This document shows positions 1 through 7,488 of a stretch of 7,488 bases of DNA, one piece after another (within the stretch, counting starts at the first letter, position 1; each line of letters starts with the position of its first letter). Origin of the DNA: Melioribacteraceae bacterium (GTDB lineage Bacteria > Bacteroidota > Ignavibacteria > Ignavibacteriales > Melioribacteraceae); contig WGAL01000224.1 of assembly GCA_015494845.1 (NCBI GenBank), forward strand, positions 1 to 7,488, in the 5' to 3' direction. A program made the position numbers and the translations under genes. The notes under the pieces were generated by a model. The model was given only the letters and a program-made list of their open reading frames with translations, was not told the origin of the DNA and searched no databases.

Positions 1-9
1 AAATCAATC

Positions 10-38
10 TTGACTTTCAACTTTCTTAATAATAGATT
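10..38 (+). promoter_or_regulatory. Possible sigma70-like promoter for the TPR-aroE unit
   Basis: TTGACT (10-15) matches the -35 consensus at five of six bases. It is followed after 17 bases by TAGATT (33-38), a four-of-six match to the -10 box. Transcription would start near base 45, leaving a leader of about 20 bases that contains the AGGGAG ribosome site (53-58). The spacing is ideal, but the region is AT-rich, so chance matches are likely, and the sequence further upstream is not in the window. Confidence 0.3.
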
Positions 39-63
39 TTATTCCAAATTTTAGGGAGATAAA

Positions 64-1425
64 GTGGAATTTTACGACGAATACGAAGAGTTCGGCGAAA
101 ACAGCGAAGAGAAAATAAAAGAGCGAATTTCGAAAGCCGCGGAATTTATTGAAAGCGGCGATATACTGCTAAATTTAAATTATCTCGAAGAAACCGTTCA
201 CATTTGCATCGATTACGATTATCCTGAAGAAGGTCTTTACATTGTAAACGCGGTTCTCGAAACAATTTTCTACAACGCGGAATTTTGGTCGGCGAAAGGC
301 GTTTTTCACAACTCGTTGGGACAATTGGAAGAAGCGGAAAAAGCGTTTGAAACCGCGATCGAATTAAATCCGAACGACACGGAAACGCTGATTAATTACG
401 CCGCCAATCGCGAAATGTCCGGCGACAAAGAAAAAGCGTTGGAATTGTTATTTGCCGCGCTTGAAATCGAGCCGACAAACATCGACGCGCTAATGGGAGT
501 CGCTTACATTTACGAAAAAAGCGGCAAATACGAAAAAGCCGTTGAGTATTTCCGTAAGGTAACCGAACTCGACGAAAAATATTCCGAAGCGTGGTACGAA
601 CTCGCCTTTACGCTCGAAAATATGAATCGCTTGGAAGAGGCGGCGTTAGCGTATCAAAAATACATCGATTTGGAACCGGAGAGTTATTTCGGTTGGTACA
701 ATCGCGGAATTGTAATGTTGCAATTGGGAAATTTCAAGGACGCAATTGACCATTTCGAATTTTCGACGGTTCTGAACAAAGGTTTTGTTAGCGCGTTTTT
801 CAATCTCGGAATTGCAAATCTCACAATAGGAAAATACGAGGACGCGGCGGAAGCGTTTTCCAAAGCGGTTGAAATGAACAACGAGGACGAAGCCGCTTGG
901 TATTATCTCGGAAAATCATATTACGGAATGAAAAAATACGACAAAGCAATCGAAGCGTTTGACAAAGCGATAAAATTGGAAGGCGCTTACCAAGAGGCGT
1001 ACATCGACCGCGGAAAAGCGAAAGAAAAAAGCGGCGATATGCAAGGCGCGTTGAACGATTTCAACAAAGCGTTGCTCGTTACGGTAGTTGAGCAAACAAT
1101 GGACGAGACAATCAAAGCGGAAAGCAACGGAAAAAATCCGATGTTTACCGGCGTTCTGCGCGGAATAGACAAAGAGCTTAACGACGGAAATTTAACAACG
1201 GCGCTTAATTTAATTGGCTTTTTCGAAGCGCTTTTTCCAGACGAACCGGAAATACTGCTTCGCAAATCGTTGATTTATTTCGAATACGGCGATTTGGCGC
1301 AAGGCTTGAACTCGCTCAAAGACGCGTTGAAAAAAGACAAACTCTTGATGCAAGAATTCCGCGGAACGCTTGCCGCGCTGAAAGAATCCGAATTGCTGAA
1401 AAAAATAATCGATAACAACAAGTAG
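64..1425 (+). CDS. TPR-repeat protein (tetratricopeptide scaffold, eight tandem repeats)
   Basis: This 453-residue protein has an acidic N-terminus and no signal peptide or membrane segment, so it is probably cytosolic. Residues 72-339 are eight back-to-back tetratricopeptide repeats, seven of exactly 34 residues (starting at 72, 106, 140, 174, 208, 242 and 276) and a shorter eighth from 310. Each shows the W/Y-x-x-L/G...A...Y/F...A...P pattern; repeat endings include ELNPND, EIEPTN and DLEPES. Residues 40-71 and about 380-440 look like degenerate TPR helices. TPR arrays form a superhelix that binds proteins or peptides; the partner cannot be read from sequence. The start is GTG at 64, six bases after AGGGAG. 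aroE follows 9 bases after the stop, so the two are probably co-transcribed. Similar acidic TPR proteins are common in Bacteroidota. The family call is secure and the specific role unknown. Confidence 0.9.
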   Translation: MEFYDEYEEFGENSEEKIKERISKAAEFIESGDILLNLNYLEETVHICIDYDYPEEGLYIVNAVLETIFYNAEFWSAKGVFHNSLGQLEEAEKAFETAIELNPNDTETLINYAANREMSGDKEKALELLFAALEIEPTNIDALMGVAYIYEKSGKYEKAVEYFRKVTELDEKYSEAWYELAFTLENMNRLEEAALAYQKYIDLEPESYFGWYNRGIVMLQLGNFKDAIDHFEFSTVLNKGFVSAFFNLGIANLTIGKYEDAAEAFSKAVEMNNEDEAAWYYLGKSYYGMKKYDKAIEAFDKAIKLEGAYQEAYIDRGKAKEKSGDMQGALNDFNKALLVTVVEQTMDETIKAESNGKNPMFTGVLRGIDKELNDGNLTTALNLIGFFEALFPDEPEILLRKSLIYFEYGDLAQGLNSLKDALKKDKLLMQEFRGTLAALKESELLKKIIDNNK

Positions 1426-1434
1426 GGGGAAATT

Positions 1435-2331
1435 TTGCGCGATTTGAATAACTCAAAAATTGTGGGAGTAATCGGGCATCCCATAAAACATTCGCTTTCG
1501 CCGTTTATGCACAACAAGGCGTTTGAACTCGCCGGCGAAAATTACGTTTATCTTTCGTTCGACGTAATTCAAGACCAACTGAAAAACGCGCTTAAAGGAA
1601 TTATCGCGCTTGATTTCAGAGGTTTGAACGTAACGCTTCCGTTTAAGGAAACCATTATCGAATATTTGGACGAAGTTTCCGAAGAAGCCGCAGTCGTCGG
1701 CGCGGTTAATACCGTCGTAAACGAAAACGGAAGATTGTTCGGCTATAACACCGACACTAACGGCGTTCTGGAAACTCTTATGCCGTTCAAAGAAAAAATA
1801 AACGAAAGAACCGTTACAATTCTCGGCGCCGGCGGTTCGGCGCGTTCCGTAATTTATATTTTACTGCGAAAATTCAATCCGCAAAAAATTAATATCGTAA
1901 ACAGAACCGTCCAACGCGCGGATTTTCTCGCCGATTATTTCGCTTCGAAAATGAGTTTTTCAGAATTCGAAACGTTCGAACTTGCGCCGCCGGATTTAAT
2001 TCCGGTTCTAAACGATTCCGGTTTAATCGTAAACTCAACGCCGGTCGGACTTTTCCCGAAAACGGACGACGCGCCTTTCGAATTGGACGAAGGTTTTAAC
2101 GAAAACCAAGTTGTCGTGGATGCAATTTACAATCCGCTTAAAACCAAATTCCTTAAAATTGCCGAGAAAAACGGCGCGAAAACCGTAAACGGCTTGAAGA
2201 TGTTTGTGGAACAAGGCGCGCGCTCATACGAATTGTGGACGGGGAACTCAATGCCGAAAGCGAAAATTTATCTTGAACTTGAAAAACTGCTGAAAGAACA
2301 ATCCGAACAGAATAACGAAAACCAAGCGTAA
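1435..2331 (+). CDS. aroE: Shikimate dehydrogenase (NADP-dependent)
   Basis: The enzyme reduces 3-dehydroshikimate to shikimate in the cytosolic pathway to chorismate and the aromatic amino acids. All expected motifs are present. SLSP at 20-23 binds the shikimate carboxylate. NVTLPFK at 65-71 supplies the catalytic lysine K71. GAVNT lies at 89-93. GYNTDTNG at 103-110 supplies the paired aspartate D107. GAGGSARS at 131-138 is the dinucleotide-binding loop. NRT at 156-158 is the usual NADP-preferring segment. VEQGARSYELWTG near the C-terminus carries the substrate-contacting glutamine. The length of 298 residues is slightly above the usual 270-290, mostly from a Gln/Asn/Glu-rich tail. The start is TTG at 1435 behind AGGGGGA (1424-1430); no ATG lies nearby and GVIGHP begins at residue 11. 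It is the second gene of a unit with the TPR protein and ends 3 bases from the convergent queG stop. Confidence 0.96.
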   Translation: MRDLNNSKIVGVIGHPIKHSLSPFMHNKAFELAGENYVYLSFDVIQDQLKNALKGIIALDFRGLNVTLPFKETIIEYLDEVSEEAAVVGAVNTVVNENGRLFGYNTDTNGVLETLMPFKEKINERTVTILGAGGSARSVIYILLRKFNPQKINIVNRTVQRADFLADYFASKMSFSEFETFELAPPDLIPVLNDSGLIVNSTPVGLFPKTDDAPFELDEGFNENQVVVDAIYNPLKTKFLKIAEKNGAKTVNGLKMFVEQGARSYELWTGNSMPKAKIYLELEKLLKEQSEQNNENQA

Positions 2332-2336
2332 CGCTT
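2324..2336. repeat. Inverted repeat spanning the aroE/queG stop-codon junction
   Basis: AAGCGTAACGCTT is a 13-base perfect inverted repeat (6-base arms, one central A). As RNA it can form a 5-pair stem, AAGCG with CGCTT, around a 3-base loop. The aroE stop TAA (2329-2331) forms that loop on the + strand, and the queG stop (2335-2337) overlaps the far arm. Only imperfect T-runs follow on either strand. It may act as a weak bidirectional terminator or be incidental. Confidence 0.4.
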
Positions 2337-3300
2337 ACGAGTTTTCATCTTGCTTTTTTTCTTCAGCGCTTGAATTTTTTAGAAAATTTGCGTTTCGTCT
2401 CATTCCTTTTACCCTTGCTCGCTTAATCGGGCTTTTCTCAAACTTGCGGTTAAATTCACGGTTGCTCATTTTGTCGAACATATCCAAATCGAGTTCTTTG
2501 TTACTCGGCGCAAATTCTTTTTTGTCCGTTTGTTTGGCAAATTTTTTATTCCAAGGGCAAACTTCCTGACAAATATCGCAGCCGAAAAGCCAATTGTTAA
2601 ATTTACCTTGAAATTCCGAAGGTATTTCGCCTTTGTTTTCAATCGTTAAATAAGAAATACATTTTGTCGCGTCCAATTCGTACGGCGCAATTAATGCGTT
2701 TGTCGGACAAGCGTCAATGCACGCCGTGCAAGTTCCGCATCTTTCCGTAATCGGCGGCGTTGGAATAAAATCAATATTTGTGAGAACCGTAGCAATAAAG
2801 AACCAACTGCCGTAATCCGGATTTATCACGGTCGTGTTTTTTCCAAGCCAGCCCAAACCGGATTTATAAGCCCAAACCGCGTCCATCGTCGGGCCGGTAT
2901 CAACGTAACTTTTCGTTTGAATTTCCGGTTCGATTTCTTTCAAACGCCGTTCGAATTTTTCAAGCATTTCCCACATTAAATAATGATAATCTTCCCCCCA
3001 GGCATAGCGCGAGACTTTGCCGGTATTCGGCTTGTTTTCATAATCACCCGCATAGAAATAATTTATGCCGAGAGAAATCACGCTTTTTGCCGAAGGTAAG
3101 ATTTTTCGAACATCGCGGCGTTTTTCAATATTTTCAGCCATATATTTCATTCCGCCGTGATAGTTTTTATTCACCCACATTTGCAATTTTTCGGTTTCTT
3201 CGTTCAAAACTTCCGCTTTTGCAAAACCGATTAAATCAAAACCGATTTCTCGCGCGATTTTTTCAACGGTTTGATTTTTCAATTTTACTTTACCAAGCAA
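2335..3300 (-). CDS. queG: Epoxyqueuosine reductase QueG
   Basis: QueG reduces epoxyqueuosine to queuosine in the wobble position of GUN-anticodon tRNAs, using cobalamin and two [4Fe-4S] clusters in the cytosol. The N-terminal domain has the family opening IGFDLIGFAKAE (19-30). YVDTGP (132-137) holds the aspartate proposed as proton donor, and KSGLGWLGKNT (146-156) is the cobalamin-binding signature. The ferredoxin-like part has CGTCTACIDACP (188-199), C214 in the CISY segment, and CDICQEVCPWN (241-251), giving the expected eight cysteines. The protein has 321 residues and lacks the C-terminal HEAT-repeat extension of longer homologues. The start is TTG at 3300. An in-frame stop lies 9 bases upstream, so no longer form is possible; a second TTG at 3282 would remove six residues. 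No strong ribosome site is visible, but the start overlaps the end of the Rieske gene by 11 bases, suggesting translational coupling. Confidence 0.95.
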   Translation of the reverse strand: MLGKVKLKNQTVEKIAREIGFDLIGFAKAEVLNEETEKLQMWVNKNYHGGMKYMAENIEKRRDVRKILPSAKSVISLGINYFYAGDYENKPNTGKVSRYAWGEDYHYLMWEMLEKFERRLKEIEPEIQTKSYVDTGPTMDAVWAYKSGLGWLGKNTTVINPDYGSWFFIATVLTNIDFIPTPPITERCGTCTACIDACPTNALIAPYELDATKCISYLTIENKGEIPSEFQGKFNNWLFGCDICQEVCPWNKKFAKQTDKKEFAPSNKELDLDMFDKMSNREFNRKFEKSPIKRARVKGMRRNANFLKNSSAEEKKQDENS

Positions 3301-3616
3301 ATTTTTTTACGGTAGGTTTTACGAAAATTTTACCGCCGGAAATTTTTACTTCGTGCGCGTTCAAACCTTTGTTCCCGCCGACTTTGTTGCCGGTTCTTAA
3401 ATCGAATTTCCAGCCGTGCGCCGGACAAACGACGCAGCCGTTTTTAATTTCGCCTTGGTAAATTTCGGCTCTGTGCTGATGCGGACAAACGTTATCTACG
3501 GCAAAAATTCCGCCCTTGTAATTAAATAACGCAATGTCAAAATCTTCGCCGGAAAATCTTTTGCTTTTGTTTTCGGTTAGTTCGTCAACGTAGCAAACGA
3601 ATAAAAGTTCGCTCAT
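3290..3616 (-). CDS. Rieske-type [2Fe-2S] ferredoxin (NirD-like small protein)
   Basis: This 108-residue soluble protein consists of a single Rieske domain. The cluster ligands are plain: CPH (C44, H46) and CPAH (C64, H67), spaced C-x-H-x17-C-x2-H. The second motif continues into GWKFDLRTG, the usual sequence after the ligands in ferredoxin-type Rieske proteins and in NirD. There is no signal peptide or membrane anchor, so this is not the cytochrome bc subunit; a free electron carrier or a small oxygenase or reductase component is likely. The start is ATG at 3616, and it shares ATGA with the stop of the upstream hydrolase gene. It overlaps queG by 11 bases downstream. The tight packing suggests one mRNA and linked function. 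Its partner is not known from sequence. Confidence 0.92.
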   Translation of the reverse strand: MSELLFVCYVDELTENKSKRFSGEDFDIALFNYKGGIFAVDNVCPHQHRAEIYQGEIKNGCVVCPAHGWKFDLRTGNKVGGNKGLNAHEVKISGGKIFVKPTVKKFAW

Positions 3617-4464
3617 ACTTTATTGAATCTTTTATCAACGGCGTAATCGTCTTTTTCCGTATGTCTTACGGTAACCGCAACGTTTTCAGGGTCGTGTTCA
3701 AAAACAAGCAGCCAATTTTCTTCGGCAGCGGAAGGCAAAAATTTTAATTTTTCTTCAAGCGTCGTCAGCGGAAATAAATCAAACCCCATAATAAAAGGAA
3801 GCGGAACATGTCCGGCTGTCGGGATTAAATCCGCGCAATAAAAAACTGTGTTCGAACCGTCGGAAACCTTTACGAGTTGTTGCCCGGGCGTGTGTCCGTT
3901 GATTTCGAGAATTTCAATTTCATCTTCCAATTGCGTATTGCCTTCGTGAAAAACGTATTGTCCGGTTTCATACATCGGCATAAAACGGTTCGGGAAATAA
4001 CTTGCTCTGTCGCGTCTGCTGGGGTTTTTCGCCCATTCGAATTGTTTTTTGTTTACATGATATTTCGCATTCGGAAACGCGGGATACGTTTCGCCGTTTT
4101 CGTCAAAATTTACCGCGCCGCCAACGTGGTCAAAATGCAAATGCGTAATAATTACATCGGTAACTTCTTCCGGTTTTACGCTTACTTTTGCGAGCGAATC
4201 GTAAAGCGAACCGCTCTGATGTTCGATTCTGAAAATATTCGCAAATTTTTCTTTCCACCCAATTCCTGTTCCGGTATCGACTATTATTTTGCGATTTTCG
4301 TTTTCAATAAAAAGAACGCGTCCGGACAAAGTTATTCTGTTTTCCTCGTCGGCGGGATTTGTTCTTTCCCAAAGTTTTTTCGGAACAACGCCAAACATAG
4401 CGCCGCCGTCGATTCCGAGAGTTCCGGTTTCAAGCGTTGTTACGTTAAATTTTCCGATTTTCAT
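3613..4464 (-). CDS. Metallo-beta-lactamase-fold metallohydrolase
   Basis: This 283-residue cytosolic MBL-fold hydrolase has a complete dinuclear metal site. THLHFDHVGG gives H108, H110, D112 and H113; GHTPGQ gives H191; ADLIP gives D212; and FEHD gives H257. VDTG near residue 63 is the usual strand-end motif before the metal site. Architecture and length resemble the lactonase-like branch (AHL lactonases, AidC/AttM-type enzymes) more than glyoxalase II or true beta-lactamases, but the substrate cannot be assigned. The start is taken as ATG at 4464 because GGAG sits six bases upstream; an in-frame TTG at 4476 would add four residues but consumes that ribosome site. It is the first gene of the hydrolase-Rieske-queG unit, and its stop overlaps the Rieske start as ATGA. 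There is no secretion signal, which argues against a role in antibiotic resistance. Confidence 0.92.
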   Translation of the reverse strand: MKIGKFNVTTLETGTLGIDGGAMFGVVPKKLWERTNPADEENRITLSGRVLFIENENRKIIVDTGTGIGWKEKFANIFRIEHQSGSLYDSLAKVSVKPEEVTDVIITHLHFDHVGGAVNFDENGETYPAFPNAKYHVNKKQFEWAKNPSRRDRASYFPNRFMPMYETGQYVFHEGNTQLEDEIEILEINGHTPGQQLVKVSDGSNTVFYCADLIPTAGHVPLPFIMGFDLFPLTTLEEKLKFLPSAAEENWLLVFEHDPENVAVTVRHTEKDDYAVDKRFNKV

Positions 4465-4494
4465 TTTCGTCTCCAATCATTCAAAAAAGCGTTT

Positions 4495-4526
4495 TAAATT
4501 TAACGAGAAAAGCGGAAGAAGAAAAA
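4495..4526 (-). promoter_or_regulatory. Weak candidate promoter for the MBL-Rieske-queG unit
   Basis: Because a terminator ends at 4541, this operon should have a promoter in the 76 bases between it and the hydrolase start. The best candidate is TAAATTTA (4502-4495 on the minus strand), one base from the Bacteroidota -7 pattern TAnnTTTG. A T-run about 20 bases upstream stands where TTTG would be expected. The match is poor and AT-rich. Confidence 0.18.
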
Positions 4527-4540
4527 CGAGTTCCGTAAAT

Positions 4541-4570
4541 AAAAAAAGCCGACTTAAAAAAGCCGGCTTT
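4541..4570 (-). terminator. Rho-independent terminator downstream of the ferredoxin gene
   Basis: Read on the minus strand, AAAGCCGGC (4570-4562) pairs with GTCGGCTTT (4553-4545). This makes a nine-pair stem with one G-U pair and an eight-base loop. Seven T residues (4547-4541) run out of the stem's 3' arm. It begins 21 bases after the ferredoxin stop. The + strand lacks a comparable U-tract, so it works in one direction and separates ferredoxin transcription from the hydrolase operon. Confidence 0.88.
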
Positions 4571-4591
4571 AAACAAATTGTAGCTAAAAAA

Positions 4592-4933
<342 letters not shown>

Positions 4934-4945
4934 TTAATTTGATTT

Positions 4946-4957
4946 GGTTAATTAACC
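4946..4957. repeat. Perfect 12-base palindrome in the ferredoxin leader (operator-like)
   Basis: GGTTAATTAACC is its own reverse complement over 12 bases. It lies 24 bases upstream of the ferredoxin ATG, between the ribosome site (4935-4929) and the promoter-like elements (4971-5002). It would sit just downstream of the predicted transcription start, where a dimeric repressor would block initiation. The palindrome is seen directly; its role as an operator is inferred. Confidence 0.45.
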
Positions 4958-4970
4958 GTAAATTGTATTT

Positions 4971-5002
4971 CAAAATATAAAAAATCGATTTATTGAGACA
5001 AA
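4971..5002 (-). promoter_or_regulatory. Bacteroidota-type promoter candidate for the ferredoxin gene
   Basis: On the minus strand TTTG (5002-4999) is followed after 19 bases by TATATTTTG (4979-4971). The Bacteroidota housekeeping consensus is TTTG about 19-21 bases before TAnnTTTG. The downstream element has one extra base between TA and TTTG, so the match is good but not exact. Initiation near 4964 would give a leader of about 43 bases. The AT-rich setting raises the chance of a random match. Confidence 0.4.
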
Positions 5003-5013
5003 GAAGTTTTTTT

Positions 5014-5030
5014 ATTTTTTAATAAAAAAT
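5014..5030. repeat. AT-only inverted repeat in the ferredoxin/metK intergenic region
   Basis: ATTTTTTAATAAAAAAT has two perfect eight-base arms around a central A. It lies just upstream of the ferredoxin -33 element. It is pure A/T and could act as a flexible or UP-like segment, but low complexity alone would explain it. Confidence 0.3.
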
Positions 5031-5128
5031 TCACAGACGCTAAAATTTTTACCAGAATATACGATAACAATAAATGTAATAAATTAAAAATCAGTAATTC
5101 ATAAAAAGTTTTTTAGACAAAATTTTCA

Positions 5129-5134
5129 TATAAT
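5129..5134 (+). promoter_or_regulatory. Candidate -10 box for metK-ahcY
   Basis: TATAAT (5129-5134) is an exact -10 consensus 45 bases before the metK ATG, inside a longer run, ATATAATATAA. The only good -35-like hexamer, TAGACA (5114-5119), is just nine bases upstream, which is too close for a standard pair. With TATAAG (5134-5139) the gap would be 14, still short. The implied leader of about 40 bases is too short to hold any known SAM riboswitch. Confidence 0.35.
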
Positions 5135-5179
5135 ATAAGAGTGGATTTGCAAAAATAAGAATAATTATACGGAGAAATT

Positions 5180-6316
5180 ATGTCATACTTTTTTACATCG
5201 GAATCGGTTTCCGAAGGGCACCCGGATAAAGTTGCTGATGCAATTTCAGACGGGATTCTTGACGCAGCGCTTAAAGATGACCCGAACAGTCGCGTTGCTT
5301 GCGAAACTTTTGTTACAACTGGACTTGTAGTTGTTGGCGGTGAAATCACTACTGAAACTTACATTGATGTTCAGGAAGTTGTGCGCCAAACAATTAGAAA
5401 TATTGGCTATACAAATTCCGAATACAGATTTGACGCAGATGCGTGCGGCGTGGTTAATGCAATTCACTCGCAATCACCGGATATTGCAATGGGCGTTTTA
5501 CCGGGCGGCGCAGGCGACCAGGGTTTGATGTTCGGTTACGCTACAAATCAAACTCCCGAATATATGCCAATGCCGATAGTTTACGCACACAAACTTGTTA
5601 AACGCTTAACCGACATTCGCAAGAAACATCCTGAATTAATGCCTTATCTGCGTCCGGATTCAAAATCACAAGTTACAATTGAATTTGACGACGATAATAA
5701 ACCGATTAGAGTTGAAGCGGTTGTTGTTTCAACTCAACACGACCCTGGCGTAAAACAATCTAAAATTAAAAAAGACGTTATCGAACACGTAATCAAATAC
5801 GTAATTCCCGAAAAATATTTGGATAAAAAAACGAAATATTTTGTTAATCCGACCGGCAAGTTTGTAATTGGCGGACCGCACGGAGACGCCGGATTAACCG
5901 GAAGAAAAATTATTGTCGATACTTACGGCGGTTGGGCAAGACACGGCGGCGGCGCATTTTCAGGAAAAGACGCCACCAAAGTTGACCGCAGCGCGGCTTA
6001 TGCGGCTCGGCACATTGCTAAAAATATTGTCGCTGCAAAAATCGCCGACGAGTGCGAAGTTCAACTTGCATACGCAATCGGCGTTCCAGAACCAGTTGCA
6101 ATTTATGTTGACACAAACGGAACCGGAAAACTTCCCGATAGCGAAATTTCCGCAATGATTACAAAAGAAGTTGATTTAACGCCGAAAGGAATTATCGAAA
6201 GATTGGATTTGAGAAAACCGATTTTCCAGAAAACCGCGGCTTACGGACATTTCGGTCGCAAAGGTTTCAGTTGGGAAAAATTGGATTTGGCGAAAACATT
6301 TAAGAAATATTTATAA
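5180..6316 (+). CDS. metK: S-adenosylmethionine synthetase
   Basis: The cytosolic enzyme makes S-adenosylmethionine from methionine and ATP, releasing phosphate and pyrophosphate. The 378-residue length is close to the 384 of the E. coli enzyme and all signatures are in register. GHPDK at 13-17 carries H14 and the Mg-binding D16. E42 binds the K+ site. [11 protein letters not shown] at 110-120 is the first family signature. [13 protein letters not shown] at 231-243 is the phosphate-binding region. GGGAFSGKD at 256-264 is the second signature, followed by D269/R270. The start ATG at 5180 has GGAG five bases upstream. The gene diverges from the ferredoxin gene and is followed after 24 bases by ahcY with no hairpin between, so the two form a methyl-cycle operon. 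No SAM riboswitch is visible upstream. The sequence is complete, with no sign of damage. Confidence 0.98.
   Translation: MSYFFTSESVSEGHPDKVADAISDGILDAALKDDPNSRVACETFVTTGLVVVGGEITTETYIDVQEVVRQTIRNIGYTNSEYRFDADACGVVNAIHSQSPDIAMGVLPGGAGDQGLMFGYATNQTPEYMPMPIVYAHKLVKRLTDIRKKHPELMPYLRPDSKSQVTIEFDDDNKPIRVEAVVVSTQHDPGVKQSKIKKDVIEHVIKYVIPEKYLDKKTKYFVNPTGKFVIGGPHGDAGLTGRKIIVDTYGGWARHGGGAFSGKDATKVDRSAAYAARHIAKNIVAAKIADECEVQLAYAIGVPEPVAIYVDTNGTGKLPDSEISAMITKEVDLTPKGIIERLDLRKPIFQKTAAYGHFGRKGFSWEKLDLAKTFKKYL

Positions 6317-7488
<1,172 letters not shown>

Noticed and set aside
684..1517. Minus-strand open frames opposite the TPR gene
   Set aside because: They are shadows of the repeat-coding sequence: Ser/Pro/Ile-rich with no domain and no ribosome sites.
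3087..3461. 124-residue + strand open frame across the queG/Rieske junction
   Set aside because: It is antisense to two well-supported genes, with a Phe/Pro/Arg-rich composition typical of reverse-strand shadows here.
3613..4464. MBL-fold gene as an antibiotic-resistance beta-lactamase or a quorum-quenching lactonase
   Set aside because: The metal site alone does not set substrate. There is no signal peptide and no resistance or quorum-sensing context, so only the fold-level call is supported.

Overview
The window is ordinary chromosomal housekeeping DNA from a bacterium, with AT-rich intergenic DNA and coding sequence rich in GCG, GAA and AAA codons. Non-ATG starts are common: GTG on the TPR gene and TTG on aroE and queG. 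The best taxonomic clue is the 109-residue 2x[4Fe-4S] ferredoxin. Its start, its long loop between the clusters and its PDKCTEC...CPVDCC end resemble ferredoxins I know from Bacteroidota and relatives. A TTTG-N19-TATATTTTG promoter-like pair upstream of it also fits the Bacteroidota sigma factor. I infer a member of the Bacteroidota/Chlorobi/Ignavibacteria (FCB) assemblage with moderate confidence; the species is not recognisable. There are no mobile elements, CRISPR arrays, phage genes or RNA genes.

Layout. Bases 64-2331 (+) hold a two-gene unit: a TPR-repeat protein followed 9 bases later by aroE (shikimate dehydrogenase). aroE converges on queG with only 3 bases between the two stop codons. 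Bases 2335-4464 (-) hold three overlapping genes, transcribed in the order metallo-beta-lactamase-fold hydrolase, Rieske [2Fe-2S] ferredoxin, queG (epoxyqueuosine reductase, last step of queuosine tRNA modification). Upstream of them on the same strand, and separated by a clear Rho-independent terminator (4541-4570), lies the ferredoxin gene (4592-4921). The 258-base gap 4922-5179 is the divergent control region between the ferredoxin and metK; it contains promoter-like elements and a perfect 12-base palindrome. Bases 5180-7488 (+) hold metK (S-adenosylmethionine synthetase) followed 24 bases later by ahcY/sahH (adenosylhomocysteinase), which runs off the right edge.

How the genes work together. 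metK and ahcY form a methyl-cycle operon: one makes SAM and the other removes the S-adenosylhomocysteine left after methyl transfer. QueG, the Rieske protein and the 2x[4Fe-4S] ferredoxin are all iron-sulfur proteins in one same-strand neighbourhood, so one of the two small proteins may supply electrons to QueG; this is inference. aroE serves aromatic amino acid synthesis and has no evident functional tie to the TPR protein beyond co-transcription. I found no convincing undescribed system. The items worth a second look are the MBL-Rieske-queG overlap, the palindrome in the ferredoxin leader and the paired stop codons at the aroE/queG junction.
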